Origin: Rhodopirellula baltica SH 1
Lineage (GTDB): Bacteria > Planctomycetota > Planctomycetia > Pirellulales > Pirellulaceae
Assembly (NCBI RefSeq): GCF_000196115.1
Contig: NC_005027.1
Span: 5,700,001 to 5,764,000 of the forward strand
Length of the DNA stretch: 64,000 nucleotides
Direction of reading: 5' to 3'
The notes under the pieces are model-generated. The model made no database searches. It worked only from the letters and a program-made list of their open reading frames with translations, and was not told the DNA's origin. This document shows, piece after piece, positions 55,608 through 64,000 of the stretch. How positions within the stretch are numbered: position 1 is the stretch's first letter; each line of letters begins with the position of its first letter. Made by a program: the position numbers and the translations under genes.

Positions 55608-56743
55608 GAAGATGCTCGTTGTCTGCGTCGCCAAAGAAACCCGTCCAGAACGTAATGCGTGATCTGGGGAACCGCCAAGGCGGGGGCCAGCCAAACGGAC
55701 GCTTCCGCCAGCGTTTCGCCCGCCGAATTCGCAAAACCAGGGGGTACCCAAGCGAACAACCAACCGCGTTCCTGCCAGATTCCGAAGTCCCACAGCATTT
55801 CTTCCGCGTAGGCGAGGATCCAGACCACGCCCAGGAACAACGCGACTCGGCCGGTGTTGATTTGCCGTCGCGAGGTCGGGCGAGGCGGATGGGCCGAAGC
55901 TTGGTCAGTTGCCGAATCAGAACTCTCTGCGATCCGGCACCATCGATACCAGTAGATCAGCACCATGTAGGGCACGCCGTGGATGATGACGTTGGTGACC
56001 GTGAACGCGTAGTCCGAATTGAAGGTGATGATGCCGATGTACCAGCACACCGCTGTCGTCAAAACCACAATGTCCTTGCCCGGGTTCCAAGCCCCATCAC
56101 GGAGACCTCGGCTCAGGCTGCGAGCGGCGTAGGCCAACATGCTGATCCAGTAGATCGGCATCACAATCGTCGCCGCGATCTCCGGCACCTGAATGAAGTC
56201 ACCTTCGGCAAACCACCAAAAGTGCCTCGGCAGATGAGCGTGCCAGTGGATCAACGGATACAACGTGGCCAGGTAGATCGCGGAAGCATCGATCCACCAG
56301 CCGACTTTTTCGTCGTCGCCCTCTCGTGATCGATAGAGAGCGACCCAGCCGTATTGTTGGCGGATGAAGTGGAAGACGGCCAGATACGCCAACACGCTCC
56401 AAAACAGCGTCACGCTCTCGCTGTAGATCGCACCGCCGATTGCAAACGCGAGGACCGGGGTCAGCCCGTACAACCAAGGCCGCCGGCGAAGTTCGGTGCC
56501 GTCGAAGTAGACACGAAAACCGGTGGCGTACACATGAGCGACATCGATCAGCAAGATCGTCGCGACCCAGGTCCAACCCGGTGTTTCGTCGTGAAGGAAC
56601 CCGAGTGCGGCACCGAGCGGCAGCATCGCCAGGGCGACCAACGCGCTGCCGCCGAACGTTGCCAAATCAACCGCGGGTGAGAACAACCACGGCAAACGTT
56701 CCAGGCTGTGTCGCGAAGGGGATGCGGAGTCGCAGGTCGTCAT
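55604..56743 (-). CDS. Polytopic membrane protein with conserved-looking His, unknown
   Basis: A 379-aa protein with about nine hydrophobic segments. Several His residues are in or near helices: IDVAHVYATGFRVYFD, VFHFIRQQYGWVALYRSR, LIHWHAHLPRHFWWF, VIIHGVPYMVLIYWYRW and QITHYVLDGFLWRRR. This distribution suggests metal or heme binding, as in integral-membrane oxidases or desaturases, but I cannot place a family. It is the upstream, translationally coupled partner (ATGA) of the GH63-like gene and follows the sulfatase by 52 nt. Confidence 0.75.
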   Translation of the reverse strand: MTTCDSASPSRHSLERLPWLFSPAVDLATFGGSALVALAMLPLGAALGFLHDETPGWTWVATILLIDVAHVYATGFRVYFDGTELRRRPWLYGLTPVLAFAIGGAIYSESVTLFWSVLAYLAVFHFIRQQYGWVALYRSREGDDEKVGWWIDASAIYLATLYPLIHWHAHLPRHFWWFAEGDFIQVPEIAATIVMPIYWISMLAYAARSLSRGLRDGAWNPGKDIVVLTTAVCWYIGIITFNSDYAFTVTNVIIHGVPYMVLIYWYRWCRIAESSDSATDQASAHPPRPTSRRQINTGRVALFLGVVWILAYAEEMLWDFGIWQERGWLFAWVPPGFANSAGETLAEASVWLAPALAVPQITHYVLDGFLWRRRQRASS

Positions 56744-56795
56744 TCGCGGTCACAGCGTGGAAAAGTTGATTCGGGATCGAGCCTCGTTTGCACGT

Positions 56796-58457
56796 TCAGT
56801 CGACCGTGCTTCCCCACCAGTCCTTGTTGGGTTGCCAGTTGGGTTCCAGCATCGCTGCTTCGCGTTTTTCCAGGCGTTCTTTGTTGGGACCGTGAGTGCG
56901 AGCCCAACGTTGCTTGGCTTTTTCAGGATCGAAACGTGGGTCGGGTTGTGGGAACTTCGCGTCGACCGATTTCAGGTAGGCCAGCAACTCTTTTCGCATG
57001 GCTGCGACTCGTTCAGGTTGCTCCGACGCGAGGTCATTTTGTTCGCCGATGTCGGTGGGCAAATGGTACAGCTCGTCGTGTGAATCCAAGTGGTAATGGA
57101 TCAGCTTGTAGTCACCGGTTCGGATCACCGACGATGGTTCCCCGCCTTGGTTGCCGTAGTGCGGGTAATGCCAGATCAGCGAACGTTGCTCCAGCAATTC
57201 GTCTTTGCCGCCGGCCAACACCGTCTCAAGTGATCGGCCGTCGATGTGTTGCTGCGGACGCAGAGGCAAATTGCAAACGTCAAGAATCGTGGGATACAAA
57301 TCCGAGCCAATCACAGGCACGTCGCTGGTGGAATTCTCCGGGACGATCGCTGGCATCGAAACGTAGTAGGGCTCACGCAGTCCGCCTTCCCATTGTCGAC
57401 CTTTGCCGCCGCGGTGTGGCAAGTTGCTGGTCGAGTAAGCGTCGCCGGAGGAGACACCGCCGTTGTCGCCGGTGAAGATGACCAACGTGTTGTCAGCTTT
57501 GCCGGATGCTTCGATCGCAGCCATCACGTCGCCGACCGCGTTGTCGAGCGTTTCCATCATGCCGGCGTACACCGGGTTGTCTTGGATCTGTCGAACCGGC
57601 AACGTGCGATCGATCTTGAACCGATTGCCATCGGCGGGCGGTGCCGGCGCTGACTCTCGGTACTTCTGCCAAAGTTCTTGCGTGGTTTGGATCGGCCCGT
57701 GAACGGCGTAGAACGAAAGCATCGCAAAGTAAGGCTGGTCGTCTTGTCCTTCGATGAACGAAGCGGTTTCTTTTCCCAACCGGCGAGTCAGCGATTCGCC
57801 ATCGGGCCCGTCTTCCATCACTGGGTTTTTGAACGGCGCAAAGAAGCCTCCGGGAGGGCTGCCGCGGTGGTGACCCCCGATGTTGATGTCAAAACCGTGA
57901 TCGGTCGGCATCGAGCCTTCGCCGCCCAGGTGCCACTTGCCGGCAAAGAACGTTTTGTAGCCCGATTCGCGAAGAGCTTCCGGCAAGGTCACGTCTTTCG
58001 CGGGCATCGCGTGGACGTACTCGGCCGGCAGCAGCTCATCACCACGGTTGAAGTCCATGCCGGTCTTCGCACCGATCCAGTCCGTGATTCCGTGCCGAGC
58101 GGTGAACTGACCCAGTTGAATGCTGGCTCGTGAGGGGCTGCAGACGCGGCAGTTGGCATAGCCTGCCGTGAACCGCATGCCGCGTTTGGCGAGTGCATCG
58201 ATGTGAGGTGTTTGATGGAACTTGCTGCCCTCGATACCAATGTCATGCAGGCCCAAGTCATCGACCAAAATCAGCACCACGTTGGGGCGATCGTCCTGGG
58301 CATTGGCCTGCGTAATAGACAAGCAAGCAAACGTGATGGTCGCAAACAGCATCCAAAGCAACGTCGACAACGGTGTCTCTCGCAGGTTGAGGGCGGCGGT
58401 TTTCGCACGATTGGAATGTTGCGGATTTGGTCGGGGAGCGAAATTGGTAGGTCGCAT
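56796..58457 (-). CDS. Secreted sulfatase (CSPSR type)
   Basis: A 553-aa exported arylsulfatase-family enzyme. The signal segment STLLWMLFATITFACLSITQANA ends near residue 53. The N-terminal metal site is VVLILVDDLGLHDIG; the formylglycine motif is CSPSRASIQLGQF with the Cys to be oxidised; FFAGKWHLGG and IFTGDNGGVS follow. The C-terminal subdomain includes the usual LYHLPTDIGEQNDLASEQPE. It probably desulfates a polysaccharide. It is upstream of the membrane protein and GH63-like genes, which suggests polysaccharide use. Confidence 0.93.
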   Translation of the reverse strand: MRPTNFAPRPNPQHSNRAKTAALNLRETPLSTLLWMLFATITFACLSITQANAQDDRPNVVLILVDDLGLHDIGIEGSKFHQTPHIDALAKRGMRFTAGYANCRVCSPSRASIQLGQFTARHGITDWIGAKTGMDFNRGDELLPAEYVHAMPAKDVTLPEALRESGYKTFFAGKWHLGGEGSMPTDHGFDINIGGHHRGSPPGGFFAPFKNPVMEDGPDGESLTRRLGKETASFIEGQDDQPYFAMLSFYAVHGPIQTTQELWQKYRESAPAPPADGNRFKIDRTLPVRQIQDNPVYAGMMETLDNAVGDVMAAIEASGKADNTLVIFTGDNGGVSSGDAYSTSNLPHRGGKGRQWEGGLREPYYVSMPAIVPENSTSDVPVIGSDLYPTILDVCNLPLRPQQHIDGRSLETVLAGGKDELLEQRSLIWHYPHYGNQGGEPSSVIRTGDYKLIHYHLDSHDELYHLPTDIGEQNDLASEQPERVAAMRKELLAYLKSVDAKFPQPDPRFDPEKAKQRWARTHGPNKERLEKREAAMLEPNWQPNKDWWGSTVD

Positions 58458-58807
58458 GAAAGAATCTCTCGGAGACGCGGGCTCGATGGGCTACCAATGT
58501 AGCTGCGTGAATCAATCGCGTGCAAACCTCTGAGCAGACCCGGCAAGTGTCGTCAGAAGTGTCTCACATTGAAACATCGGACTGAAGTCAGTGTCATCGG
58601 ATCGATGTCGGCTGCGGTTTCGTTCTGGCGGGGTTTGTAGAACCGAATATGTTTCTAAGTCGTTCGCTTGAAAGGGTTTAGGTGGTTGTTTGTGAGTGTC
58701 GGTGACTATTTGGCATCCTGGTCGCATGAAGGAATGCTGTCTCGATGAGGATGTCGGGGAATGGATCAAGGACGGCTTCTCCCAATGGATCACTAGGACT
58801 TAAGCAC
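58458..58807. other. Divergent intergenic region, nothing recognised
   Basis: About 350 bases between the sulfatase and the secreted unknown gene at 58808. Promoters for both must lie here. No repeat, RNA or operator is evident. Confidence 0.4.
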
Positions 58808-59563
58808 ATGACACGCTCACTTCGGACTTTCGCCGCGGGCACTTTCTTCGCCGCCATGGTTGCTGTGTTGGCCGGGCCGCAAACCGCCCAAGCCGGACAC
58901 GATTCGCCGCTGTACGTCGCCGCGGATCGTTATCGCGATGCCGTCAGCCACTTTGAAGACGAGGCCCGGCGGGTTCGAAGCCTTGATCGTGGCGTGTTGC
59001 GTTTGATTGACGATTTCGAAGACCAGACGAGCGATGTTCGGTCCGCGGCTCGTCATCCTGATCGCTCCGATCGATTGGCTCGGGAGTTCAATGACGTTCA
59101 GTTTCTGCAGGCACAAACCGAACAAGCCGTCTTCGGCAGTGGATGCCCGATCATCGCTCGAGCGCTGACGCCGTGCTGGGGAGATGTGTTGGGTTCGTTC
59201 GCCGCGCTTCAGCAGCAAATGGCCTATGTGCAACCTTACGTTGCAGCCCGCCCAGCGGTGACCTGTGACGTTCATCACCGAAGCCGCTACTCGGCACCGA
59301 CCTACCCATCGAGTCCTCCGGTTGTCTTCCCTGGTCAAATGCCGTTGCCGCTTCCACGGACCGTGCCGCACGTGCAGCAGAAACCCATCAGCTATCCCCA
59401 TCGCAATTCGCGTGATTTCAACTCGCATGATGTCTACCGAGGTGCTTCGCATCGCGACGCTCCTCGCCCCGGCAACTACCGAGCTTCGATCCCTTCGCGG
59501 AAATCGGTGCCCAAGGGTGCTGAAATCGGTTTGGTGTTATTGAATAGCTTTTTGAATCGATAG
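58808..59563 (+). CDS. Secreted hypothetical protein
   Basis: A 251-aa protein starting at the ATG at 58808 with a clear Sec signal (MTRSLRTFAAGTFFAAMVAVLAGPQTAQA, cut near residue 29). The mature N-terminal half is helical and charged (AADRYRDAVSHFEDEARRVRSLDRGVLRLIDDFEDQTSDVRSAA); the C-terminal half is Pro/Ser/His-rich and probably disordered. I do not recognise a family. An alternative ATG-type start at 58745 lies before the signal peptide and is less likely. Confidence 0.75.
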   Translation: MTRSLRTFAAGTFFAAMVAVLAGPQTAQAGHDSPLYVAADRYRDAVSHFEDEARRVRSLDRGVLRLIDDFEDQTSDVRSAARHPDRSDRLAREFNDVQFLQAQTEQAVFGSGCPIIARALTPCWGDVLGSFAALQQQMAYVQPYVAARPAVTCDVHHRSRYSAPTYPSSPPVVFPGQMPLPLPRTVPHVQQKPISYPHRNSRDFNSHDVYRGASHRDAPRPGNYRASIPSRKSVPKGAEIGLVLLNSFLNR

Positions 59564-59569
59564 TGAACC

Positions 59570-59685
59570 GGCCTGTTGATTGACTCGAGTTTGGAACCCG
59601 ACGCGTGAGCGAGGGATCCACAGGCTCGTTGCAATGGCACGCGATCCCTCGCTCACGCTTCGGGTTAGGATTAGATCAACAGGCC
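59570..59685. repeat. Palindromic repeat, about 116 bp
   Basis: Outer arms ggcctgttgat/atcaacaggcc (59570-59580 and 59675-59685) enclose a long inner stem: 24 bases at 59595-59618 pair with 59643-59666 with one mismatch (core gcgtgagcgagggatc). The central loop is about 24 bases. It sits just after the secreted unknown gene and may also serve as a terminator. Probably a dispersed MITE/REP-type element. Confidence 0.8.
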
Positions 59686-59803
59686 GATACGGCTGGGGAC
59701 TTGATGGCCGGACGCGAAGATCATCACGGACGACGGCCCCTTCCGGGGCGAATGGGAATGGATGGCTCCGGAGGAGCCCGCGTTCATAGCTCGGGGCGGA
59801 AGC

Positions 59804-61286
59804 CGAATGGCACTTACTTTGCGCTAAATTCTTGACGAACTGCACTTTAGGCACATGGTTTGCGCATAGAGGCTTCTTTTCCCAATAAGGAGCCATTTTG
59901 GCATGAACTATACCGGTCCAAATCACGAAGCTGACCTCCAGTTCGACCGCTCTTTTGAGTTGTTGCAGCAGCTAGTCAACTTTGAAGATGCCAACAAGCT
60001 CTTCGAGCAACAAGCTCATACCGTCTATACGGCATGTGTTGTCCTGTGGATGCTCGTTTACCAGCGACTCAAGCCGGATGCCTCGCTTGAAAACGCAGTC
60101 AAGCATTTACTCGATACGCGACCGACTTATCTTCCCGAAAACAAACGCCTGGAAGACAACACGCTCTCGGTCGCAACGGGTGGCTACAGTCGTGCTAGAT
60201 CTCGCTTACCGTTAGAAGTCGTTCGTTGGTTTGCCGAGGAAGTGAGCTCGGGGATCCTTTCTGCCACCGAGCCGGCGGTGGACGAACAACGCGTGTTCTT
60301 GATCGATGGAACCACGTTGGCACTGGCCCCGGAAAAAGAACTCCAGCAAGCGTTTCCACCGGCAAGCAATCAGCTCGGTGAAGGCGTGTGGCCTTGTGTG
60401 CTGTTGACGGTCTTTCACGAACTCGCCAGCGGTGCAGCGATGCTTCCACAAGTGGGACCGATGTACGGTCCTGAGGCGATCTCCGAAACGCAACTTGCTC
60501 GGCAGGGGTTTGAGCAGCTTCCGGAGAATTCGATCATCATGTCCGATGCAGGATTTGGGATCTTTGGAATCGCACATGGGGCAATCGACGCAGGTCACGA
60601 CATCCTGCTGCGAATGAAGAAGGTGAACTTTCAGTCGCTGCAGAAGGATGCCGAATTGATCGAACAATCCGAGCACCACAAAACTTATCGGCACACCTGG
60701 AAACCCACGAAGAAGAATCGCCAGACGCAGCCAGATCTCCCGTCCGACTGCCAGTTGGATGTCTATTTGCATGAAGTCCAGGCGACCGACACGCTGACAC
60801 TTTATCTGGTCAGTACGCTTGCGCAAGATGCTTTCGCGTCTGCCTCGCTATTTGAGCGACGCTACGACGTAGAAATTGACATTCGCAACTTCAAGGTGGT
60901 CATGGACGCCGAGAACATTCGCGCCAAAAGCGTCGACACATTCATGAAAGAACTCTATACGTCGGTGGTGGCTTACAACCTGACCAGCCAGCTTCGGATC
61001 GAAGCGGCGGCCTTCGAGAAAGTTCCGCCGCGTCGAATGAGCTTCAAACGAACGTGGACCACGTTTCAAACCTTCCTCCTGCGGCACATGCACACGGAGC
61101 CTGAGCGTTGGAGAATGGCCTACCAAACAGCATTGTCGATCGCCCGCAAGGACAAGCTACCGATTCGCAGCAAACGTAGTTATCGCCGCGAGGCCTACCG
61201 GAAACGCCCCAAAAACATGCAGTTTGAAAAACGCACGAAACCACCGTCTAAAATGAGAGACTCGGATCTAAAGTAAGTGCCATTCG
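59804..61286 (+). mobile_element. IS4-family insertion sequence, apparently intact
   Basis: About 1483 bp with terminal inverted repeats cgaatggcacttacttt (59804-59820 and, complementary, 61270-61286) and a flanking direct duplication gcggaagc (59796-59803 and 61287-61294). The shared flank can be read as 8 to 10 bp (ggcggaagcc), so the exact ends are uncertain by one base each side. One full-length transposase ORF lies inside; its stop is within the right terminal repeat. Confidence 0.9.
59903..61276 (+). CDS. IS4-family DDE transposase
   Basis: A 457-aa transposase. Asp candidates: LIDGTTLALAPEKE (first D), IIMSDAGFGIFG (second D), and the C-terminal YREK-like motif as YDVEIDIRNFKVVMDAENIRAKS, with Glu. 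Residues further on (MKELYTSVVAYNLTSQLRIEAA) match the IS4 pattern after the Glu. Start ATG has a good Shine-Dalgarno (aaggag, about 10 nt upstream). The C-terminus is basic. No frameshift or stop is present, so the element may be active. Confidence 0.92.
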   Translation: MNYTGPNHEADLQFDRSFELLQQLVNFEDANKLFEQQAHTVYTACVVLWMLVYQRLKPDASLENAVKHLLDTRPTYLPENKRLEDNTLSVATGGYSRARSRLPLEVVRWFAEEVSSGILSATEPAVDEQRVFLIDGTTLALAPEKELQQAFPPASNQLGEGVWPCVLLTVFHELASGAAMLPQVGPMYGPEAISETQLARQGFEQLPENSIIMSDAGFGIFGIAHGAIDAGHDILLRMKKVNFQSLQKDAELIEQSEHHKTYRHTWKPTKKNRQTQPDLPSDCQLDVYLHEVQATDTLTLYLVSTLAQDAFASASLFERRYDVEIDIRNFKVVMDAENIRAKSVDTFMKELYTSVVAYNLTSQLRIEAAAFEKVPPRRMSFKRTWTTFQTFLLRHMHTEPERWRMAYQTALSIARKDKLPIRSKRSYRREAYRKRPKNMQFEKRTKPPSKMRDSDLK

Positions 61287-61453
61287 GCGGAAGCCCCGAG
61301 AACGCCATCCCAAAAGAAAACCAGGCCGCCCCGGCAGGGGCCGTCGTCGATGATGCGCCACAAATTGGCCCCACGGCAAATCGACAAATCGTGATGGAGA
61401 TGAAGTATGGTAGGCGTCCCCACGCCCACCCCTCCCCACGAAGGATTCTCGCG

Positions 61454-62932
61454 ATGCGATCCTTGCTCCAACTGCCGTTTTCGTCTCAGCAAGTTGACTC
61501 CCCGTTGGTCTGGATCTTGCGAAGCGTGATCGTGACCCTCGTCGCGTTGGCTTCTTCGATCAACGTTTTCGCGGAGAAGCCGAAGAACGTGTTGCTGATC
61601 TGCGTCGATGACTTGCGACCTGAATTGGGCTGCTATGGAGCGGACTACGTTTCGTCGCCCAACATTGATTCGCTCGCCGCCAAAGGCATCCAGTTCAATC
61701 GCCACTTCGTTCAGGCCCCGACCTGTGGTGCATCTCGATTTGCGATGCTGACGGGTTGCTATGGCCCCTCGGGAAATCACGCGTTGTTTCAACGAGCCAA
61801 AAAGATCGCGAAGGATCCGACTTCCGTCACCCCGTCGATGCCGCGTTGGTTCCGCGATCATGGGTACACCAGCGTTTCTGTCGGCAAGGTTTCGCATCAT
61901 CCCGGCGGTCGCGGCGGAGCGGACTGGAACGAAGAAGCCGAGATTGAAATGCCAGGTGCTTGGGACCGGCACCTCATGCCGACCGGGCCGTGGCAGCATC
62001 CTCGCGGAGCCATGCACGGATTGGCCGACGGCGAGATTCGCAAAGACGCCAGCCAAATGGATGTGTTCCAATCCGCAGGCGGCGAGGCGAAGTACCCCGA
62101 CGATTTGATTCTGGAAACATCGCTGAACGAACTCACCACGCTGGCTGAGGACTCCGCCAACAAGCCGTTCTTTTTGGCGGTCGGGTTCATTCGTCCGCAC
62201 CTGCCATTTGGGGCTCCCGCCGAGTACATGAAACCTTACCGGCAGTCCGTGTTGCCAATGATCGAGCATCCCAACAAGCCATTCGGCCAAACGACTTGGC
62301 ATCGATCTGGCGAATTCATGCGTTACAACCGCTGGGGCAAGGATCCGAACCAAGACGCCGAATTCGCAGATGCGGTCCGGCGGCACTACGCCGCTTGCGT
62401 TTCTTACGCGGATGCAAACGTGGGTGAGGTGTTGAAGCAACTCGATGAGCTGGGGCTGCGAGAGTCCACCGTCGTGGTTGTTTGGGGAGACCACGGCTGG
62501 CACTTGGGCGAGCATGCGATTTGGGGCAAACACGCTTTGTTCGAGGAATCGCTGCACTCACCGCTGATCATTCACGATCCGTCGATGAGCAACGCCAGCC
62601 AAACGGACGCGATTGTGGAAACGATCGACGTGTTTCCAACGTTGTGCGAGCTGGCAAATTTGCCGTCGCCGCCAAAGGTCGATGGCGAGTCGTTGGTGCC
62701 TGTATTGAAAGACCCAGCATCATCCGAAGGTGAAGCGGTTTCGTATGCGAAGGCCACAACCATTCGCACTTCCACGCATCGTTTGATCTCGCATCCGAAG
62801 GGCTTTCATGAGCTGTACGATCACGAAACGGACCCAGGCGAAACCAAGAACATCGCCGACGAGAACCTTGAGCTCGTCCAGCAGTTGCATCAACGTTTGA
62901 AAGAACGCTTGGCCAACCGTCAGCAGTTCTGA
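61454..62932 (+). CDS. Secreted sulfatase (CGASR type, iduronate/choline-sulfatase-like)
   Basis: A 492-aa sulfatase. The ATG at 61454 precedes a signal-like segment ([24 protein letters not shown]). Motifs: [17 protein letters not shown] (metal site), [12 protein letters not shown] with Cys at the formylglycine position, [21 protein letters not shown] and [20 protein letters not shown]. The residue two after the Cys is Ala, not Pro. The plan resembles iduronate-2-sulfatase-like enzymes common in Planctomycetes. A longer ORF from 61277 reads through the repeat right half and is not the true start. Confidence 0.92.
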   Translation: MRSLLQLPFSSQQVDSPLVWILRSVIVTLVALASSINVFAEKPKNVLLICVDDLRPELGCYGADYVSSPNIDSLAAKGIQFNRHFVQAPTCGASRFAMLTGCYGPSGNHALFQRAKKIAKDPTSVTPSMPRWFRDHGYTSVSVGKVSHHPGGRGGADWNEEAEIEMPGAWDRHLMPTGPWQHPRGAMHGLADGEIRKDASQMDVFQSAGGEAKYPDDLILETSLNELTTLAEDSANKPFFLAVGFIRPHLPFGAPAEYMKPYRQSVLPMIEHPNKPFGQTTWHRSGEFMRYNRWGKDPNQDAEFADAVRRHYAACVSYADANVGEVLKQLDELGLRESTVVVVWGDHGWHLGEHAIWGKHALFEESLHSPLIIHDPSMSNASQTDAIVETIDVFPTLCELANLPSPPKVDGESLVPVLKDPASSEGEAVSYAKATTIRTSTHRLISHPKGFHELYDHETDPGETKNIADENLELVQQLHQRLKERLANRQQF

Positions 62933-62938
62933 GCAGAC

Positions 62939-63232
62939 AAAGTGGCATAGAATCCCAGCCTGTGATTCTCATTCCACAGGCTGGAAGCCTTTTTATACCC
63001 CACATCTCGAATCACCAAAGATTAGTGCCCGATCAGAGTGGATTAGTGTTCCGCCAGAGCGGCCAAGGGAACACTAATCGTCGCTGATCGAACACTAATG
63101 GTTCTTGGACAAAGGATGTTTGGCTTCAAAACGCCTGTGTTCCCAACGCAAGCGGCTCCCAAAAGATGTGGGGTACAAAAAGGCTTCCAGGCTGTGATTC
63201 TCACTCCACTGGCTAAAAGCCTATGCCACTTT
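62939..63232. repeat. Long inverted repeat between convergent genes
   Basis: Arms of about 69 bp (62939-63007 and 63164-63232) share aaagtggcatag and ccccacatct ends in complementary form. Between them are further short palindromes (gattagtgttcc at 63040-63051 with ggaacactaatc at 63068-63079). It lies between the sulfatase and the converging glycosyltransferase and looks like a MITE-type element. Confidence 0.8.
62955..62995 (+). terminator. Terminator after sulfatase, within the left repeat arm
   Basis: A 10-bp stem ccagcctgtg/cacaggctgg (62955-62964 with 62975-62984), 10-nt loop, followed by aagccttttta. It is 22 nt after the sulfatase stop. Confidence 0.65.
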
Positions 63233-63238
63233 GGAAGC

Positions 63239-64000
63239 CTATGCCACTATTTTGGCGTAGAGTTCGCGGTAGGCGTCGACCATTGCGTCGACGGTGAATT
63301 GGGAACGGACACGAGACTGGTTGGCTTGTCCGGTTTGCGTTGCCAGATCTTCGTCGGCCAAGAATCGTTCCAGCGAATGGACGAGCGCCGTGTCATCGTT
63401 CAGCTCGAAACCTTGGTTGGGATCGTGACCGATCAATTCTTGGCTGCCTTCGACGCGGCTGCTGACGACGGGTTTGCCTGCTGCCATGGCTTCCAAGATC
63501 ACGTTGGGCATGCCTTCGTAACGGCTCGGCAAAACCACCACGCGGCTGGCGGCGATCCAGCTTGCGATGTTGCTCTGCCATGTCAGCACGCGAACGCGGT
63601 CACCGGAGACTTGTTTGGCCCAAGTCGCCAGTTCGTTTTGCAGTGGGCCGTTGCCGATCAGCACCAACTTGCGATGGCTGTCTTCGGGAGCGAACCGCTC
63701 GACGGTGCGCTGCAGATGCTCCAAGCCTTTTTGCGTGTGCAATCGGCCGACGAACAGAACCACGGGGCTGTCGGCGGGCCAACCCAGGTCGGTCCAGTCG
63801 ATTGGATCGGCGGAAGCAAACGCATCAACGTCGACCGCGTTTGGGATCACCGATGTGCGATCCGGTGAGAGGTTCAGTTGTTGCTGGGCGAAGGTCTCGA
63901 CCGCTCGGCTGACGCAGACCACGTGGTCGACTTTGCGAAGCGTTTGCCGTTCGACCGCCAGTCGCAACGAATTGGGCTCGGCGACACGGATGCCGGCGAC
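63239..64000 (-). CDS. GT4-type glycosyltransferase, N-terminus missing
   Basis: The C-terminal 254 residues of a GT-B fold glycosyltransferase; the frame stays open to the window end, so the gene continues beyond it. The family signature is SRYEGMPNVILEAMAAGKPVVSS with the E-x7-E pattern, preceded by VVLFVGRLHTQKGLEHLQRTV, LVLIGNGPL and IPNAVDVDAF. Such enzymes transfer sugars from nucleotide sugars in polysaccharide or lipid glycan synthesis. The TTG at 63967 is not a start. Converges on the second sulfatase across the repeat. Confidence 0.9.
   Translation of the reverse strand, partial: VAGIRVAEPNSLRLAVERQTLRKVDHVVCVSRAVETFAQQQLNLSPDRTSVIPNAVDVDAFASADPIDWTDLGWPADSPVVLFVGRLHTQKGLEHLQRTVERFAPEDSHRKLVLIGNGPLQNELATWAKQVSGDRVRVLTWQSNIASWIAASRVVVLPSRYEGMPNVILEAMAAGKPVVSSRVEGSQELIGHDPNQGFELNDDTALVHSLERFLADEDLATQTGQANQSRVRSQFTVDAMVDAYRELYAKIVA

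Larger units (their letters stand above)
59720..61354. repeat. Palindromic repeat split by the IS
   Basis: Left part 59720-59803 and right part 61287-61354 are two halves of an imperfect palindrome once the IS and one target duplicate are removed. Left holds atcatcacggacgacggcccc and ccggggcg; the right holds the complement (cgccccgg, ggggccgtcgtcgatgat). The rejoined centre reads ctcggggcggaagccccgag, an 8-bp stem with loop ggaa. The IS lies in that apex. Confidence 0.7.

Noticed and set aside
61277-61453. Upstream extension of the second sulfatase
   Set aside because: It reads through the right half of the repeat disrupted by the IS; the signal peptide starts after 61454.
1-64000. tRNA, rRNA, riboswitch, CRISPR or replication origin
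   Set aside because: I looked for cloverleaf-type patterns, conserved rRNA stretches, repeat-spacer arrays and DnaA-box clusters by eye and saw none I could support; a tRNAscan-SE/Infernal run would be decisive.

Overview
The window looks like a piece of a Planctomycetes chromosome, most similar in style to Rhodopirellula and its relatives. This is an inference from content, not a database match. The signs are two DUF1559 prepilin-like proteins, two secreted sulfatases, a TPR/FG-GAP/ASPIC lipoprotein, EF-hand secreted proteins, a PPi-type phosphofructokinase, a GH97 remnant, and several intergenic palindromic repeats. Genes are on both strands and densely packed, often overlapping by ATGA, GTGA or 8-nt start/stop overlaps. 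I see no rRNA, tRNA, CRISPR array, prophage or defence island.

Layout. 1-433: 3' end of a GH97 glycosidase. 449-6546 (minus): a tightly coupled run of MoxR ATPase, DUF58, TgpA-type transglutaminase, cmk and a CinA-domain protein. 6924-12755 (plus): dprA, then a very large Tex-like S1 protein with Ala/Glu/Pro-rich linkers and an RGG tail, coupled to a small unknown gene. 12955-18651 (minus): lpxD, lpxI, ispE, a SpoVG protein carrying a zinc ribbon, a small membrane protein and an RsmF-like rRNA methyltransferase. 18858-22766: TPR protein, single-chain glycyl-tRNA synthetase, and a converging LpxH-like phosphoesterase. 23185-27468: succinate dehydrogenase sdhCAB plus a small HExxH membrane protein. 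27501-31735 (minus): a secretin-N-domain protein coupled to an EF-hand/P-domain protein. 32099-38476: HTH-like unknown, GntP permease, Bpt leucyltransferase, DUF1559, DUF2306, small zinc-ribbon protein and a secreted unknown. 39063-43778: small lipoprotein, DUF1559 protein with a strong terminator, and the large TPR/ASPIC lipoprotein. 43888-52628: M24 peptidase, PdeM-like phosphoesterase, an acyltransferase-3 with inserted ankyrin repeats, PPi-PFK and pyruvate carboxylase. 52935-58457 (minus): sulfatase, polytopic membrane protein and a GH63-like glucosidase. 58808-64000: secreted unknown, an intact IS4-like element, a second sulfatase and a truncated GT4 glycosyltransferase.

Functional themes. 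Envelope and lipid A: lpxD, lpxI and an LpxH-like enzyme indicate an outer membrane with lipid A. Polysaccharide use: GH97, GH63-like, sulfatases. Central carbon: pyc and PPi-PFK with a menaquinone-type SDH. RNA and translation: Tex-like, RsmF-like, GlyRS, Bpt. The most unusual items are the SpoVG/zinc-ribbon protein next to ispE, the Tex homologue rebuilt with low-complexity segments, the ankyrin block inside an acyltransferase-3 membrane domain, the barrel-less secretin-like protein coupled to an EF-hand/P-domain protein, and an IS that landed in the apex of a long palindromic repeat. No single gene cluster in the window stands out as a complete undescribed system.
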